Origin: DATGFK01 sp040007395
GTDB taxonomy: Bacteria > Chloroflexota > Anaerolineae > Aggregatilineales > UBA2796
DNA length: 7,261 nucleotides
Assembly: GCA_040007395.1 (NCBI GenBank)
Contig: JBDTVG010000235.1
Coordinates: forward strand, 1-7,261
Direction of reading: 5' to 3'
In this document: piece after piece, positions 6,578 through 7,261 of the stretch
Position numbering within the stretch: the first letter of the stretch is position 1
Layout: each line of letters begins with the position of its first letter
Program-made: the position numbers and the translations under genes
Notes under the pieces: generated by a model
The model's database searches: none
What the model was told of the DNA's origin: nothing
What the model saw: only the letters and a program-made list of their open reading frames with translations

Positions 6578-7261
6578 GGCGATCAGCCTATAATCCTCAG
6601 TGGGGGATTGAAACATTAGTTTCCTTCGGCCAGGGGCGACTGAACCTCTTAGGCGATCAGCCTATAATCCTCAGTGGGGGATTGAAACATTAGTCGTATC
6701 TCGATTGATTTGACGAAACTGAGGCGATCAGCCTATAATCCTCAGTGGGGGATTGAAACTTTTTCTTCGATAACGGGCTGGGTGGGGGCGGCGAGGCGAT
6801 CAGCCTATAATCCTCAGTGGGGGATTGAAACTCACGGCGGTGCTTGATAACTGCCGCTTGGCGGAGCGGCGATCAGCCTATAATCCTCAGTGGGGGATTG
6901 AAACCTAGATAGTTGCGAGTTTCATCATCCATATGATCTGGCGATCAGCCTATAATCCTCAGTGGGGGATTGAAACTCATTGCCTGACGAACGATTGCTT
7001 CTAGGGTCACGGGCGATCAGCCTATAATCCTCAGTGGGGGATTGAAACTTGCTGCCCAGGTCCAGGTGGACCCATACACGTCCCGGCGATCAGCCTATAA
7101 TCCTCAGTGGGGGATTGAAACTTTTGACCATACCCGGCGGCTCGGTTCTTAGCCCATAGGCGATCAGCCTATAATCCTCAGTGGGGGATTGAAACCTTAA
7201 TGTAGCCTTAAGTAGAGTCGAAAGCCAACCAAGGCGATCAGCCTATAATCCTCAGTGGGGG
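6578..7261 (+). CRISPR. CRISPR array 2, leader end (9 complete repeats plus one cut by window edge)
   Basis: Repeats start at 6578, 6652, 6723, 6795, 6868, 6940, 7012, 7085, 7159 and 7233; the last is truncated after 29 nt. The nine spacers are 34-37 nt. Visible repeat sequence is identical throughout. Each begins GGCGATCAGCCT, and from position 13 onward matches the array 1 repeat exactly, including the hairpin and the ATTGAAAC handle. The 5' block adds a small possible GGC/GCC stem and creates TATAAT at repeat positions 12-17. The array reads left to right, away from the WYL gene, and continues past the right edge. Perfect first repeats and an adjacent non-coding region support this as the leader-proximal, recently active end. 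Confidence 0.98.
6710..6739 (+). promoter_or_regulatory. Possible internal promoter spanning spacer 2 and repeat 3 of array 2
   Basis: TTGACG (6710-6715, in the spacer) is 18 bp upstream of TATAAT (6734-6739, in the repeat), matching the sigma-70 consensus at 5/6 and 6/6. Transcription would begin near 6746, inside the same repeat but before its ATTGAAAC handle. It would yield an RNA starting with a near-complete handle plus the next spacer. Because the -35 comes from a captured spacer, this is probably an accident, yet it is a strong match. Confidence 0.4.

Noticed and set aside
6615..6694. First two spacers of array 2 both begin ATTAGT
   Set aside because: The match stops after six bases; the rest of the spacers differ, so the repeat boundary is not affected and chance is likely.

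Overview
The window holds two CRISPR arrays with four genes between them and no cas gene. It most resembles an accessory defence region of a filamentous, NLR-rich bacterium. Mid-range GC, large NB-ARC and TPR proteins, a helicase-associated/WYL protein and 37-nt repeats ending in ATTGAAAC suggest a Chloroflexota member (Herpetosiphon-like). A multicellular cyanobacterium is the main alternative. No rRNA or other marker is present, so this placement is tentative.

Layout: (1) Positions 1-865 are the trailer end of CRISPR array 1, read left to right, with its leader outside the window. It has 12 repeats, the last one degenerate at 829-865. (2) Positions 889-3776 are a two-gene minus-strand operon: a 490-aa NB-ARC (STAND) ATPase followed 8 nt later by a 468-aa protein of about ten TPRs. 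Together they look like one NLR-type protein cut in two between the winged-helix end and the TPR arm. (3) Positions 3777-4001 are a divergent intergenic region with GATCA/TGATC dyads near both start codons. (4) Positions 4002-4319 encode a 105-aa stand-alone LuxR/GerE-type HTH protein on the plus strand. (5) Positions 4294-6315 encode, on the minus strand, a 673-aa protein with a helicase-associated (XPB-like, non-catalytic) middle part and a C-terminal WYL domain. It overlaps the HTH gene tail to tail by 26 bp. (6) Positions 6316-6577 are non-coding and probably the leader of array 2. (7) Positions 6578-7261 are array 2, read left to right, with ten repeats, the last cut by the window edge.

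The two arrays use chimeric repeats. The 3' 25 nt, which include the predicted hairpin and the ATTGAAAC handle, are identical in every copy. The 5' 12 nt differ almost completely between arrays. One Cas6-type nuclease could therefore serve both arrays while the 5' portion marks them as separate. In array 2 the 5' block also creates a perfect TATAAT in every repeat, and one spacer supplies a matching -35.

Working model (inference): the WYL protein is transcribed away from the array 2 leader and is well placed to control it, as the WYL protein Sll7009 affects crRNA levels in Synechocystis. The small HTH protein may control itself and the divergent NB-ARC/TPR operon. The NLR-like pair may be a defence or signalling ATPase co-housed with the arrays. 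The Cas effectors presumably lie outside the window.
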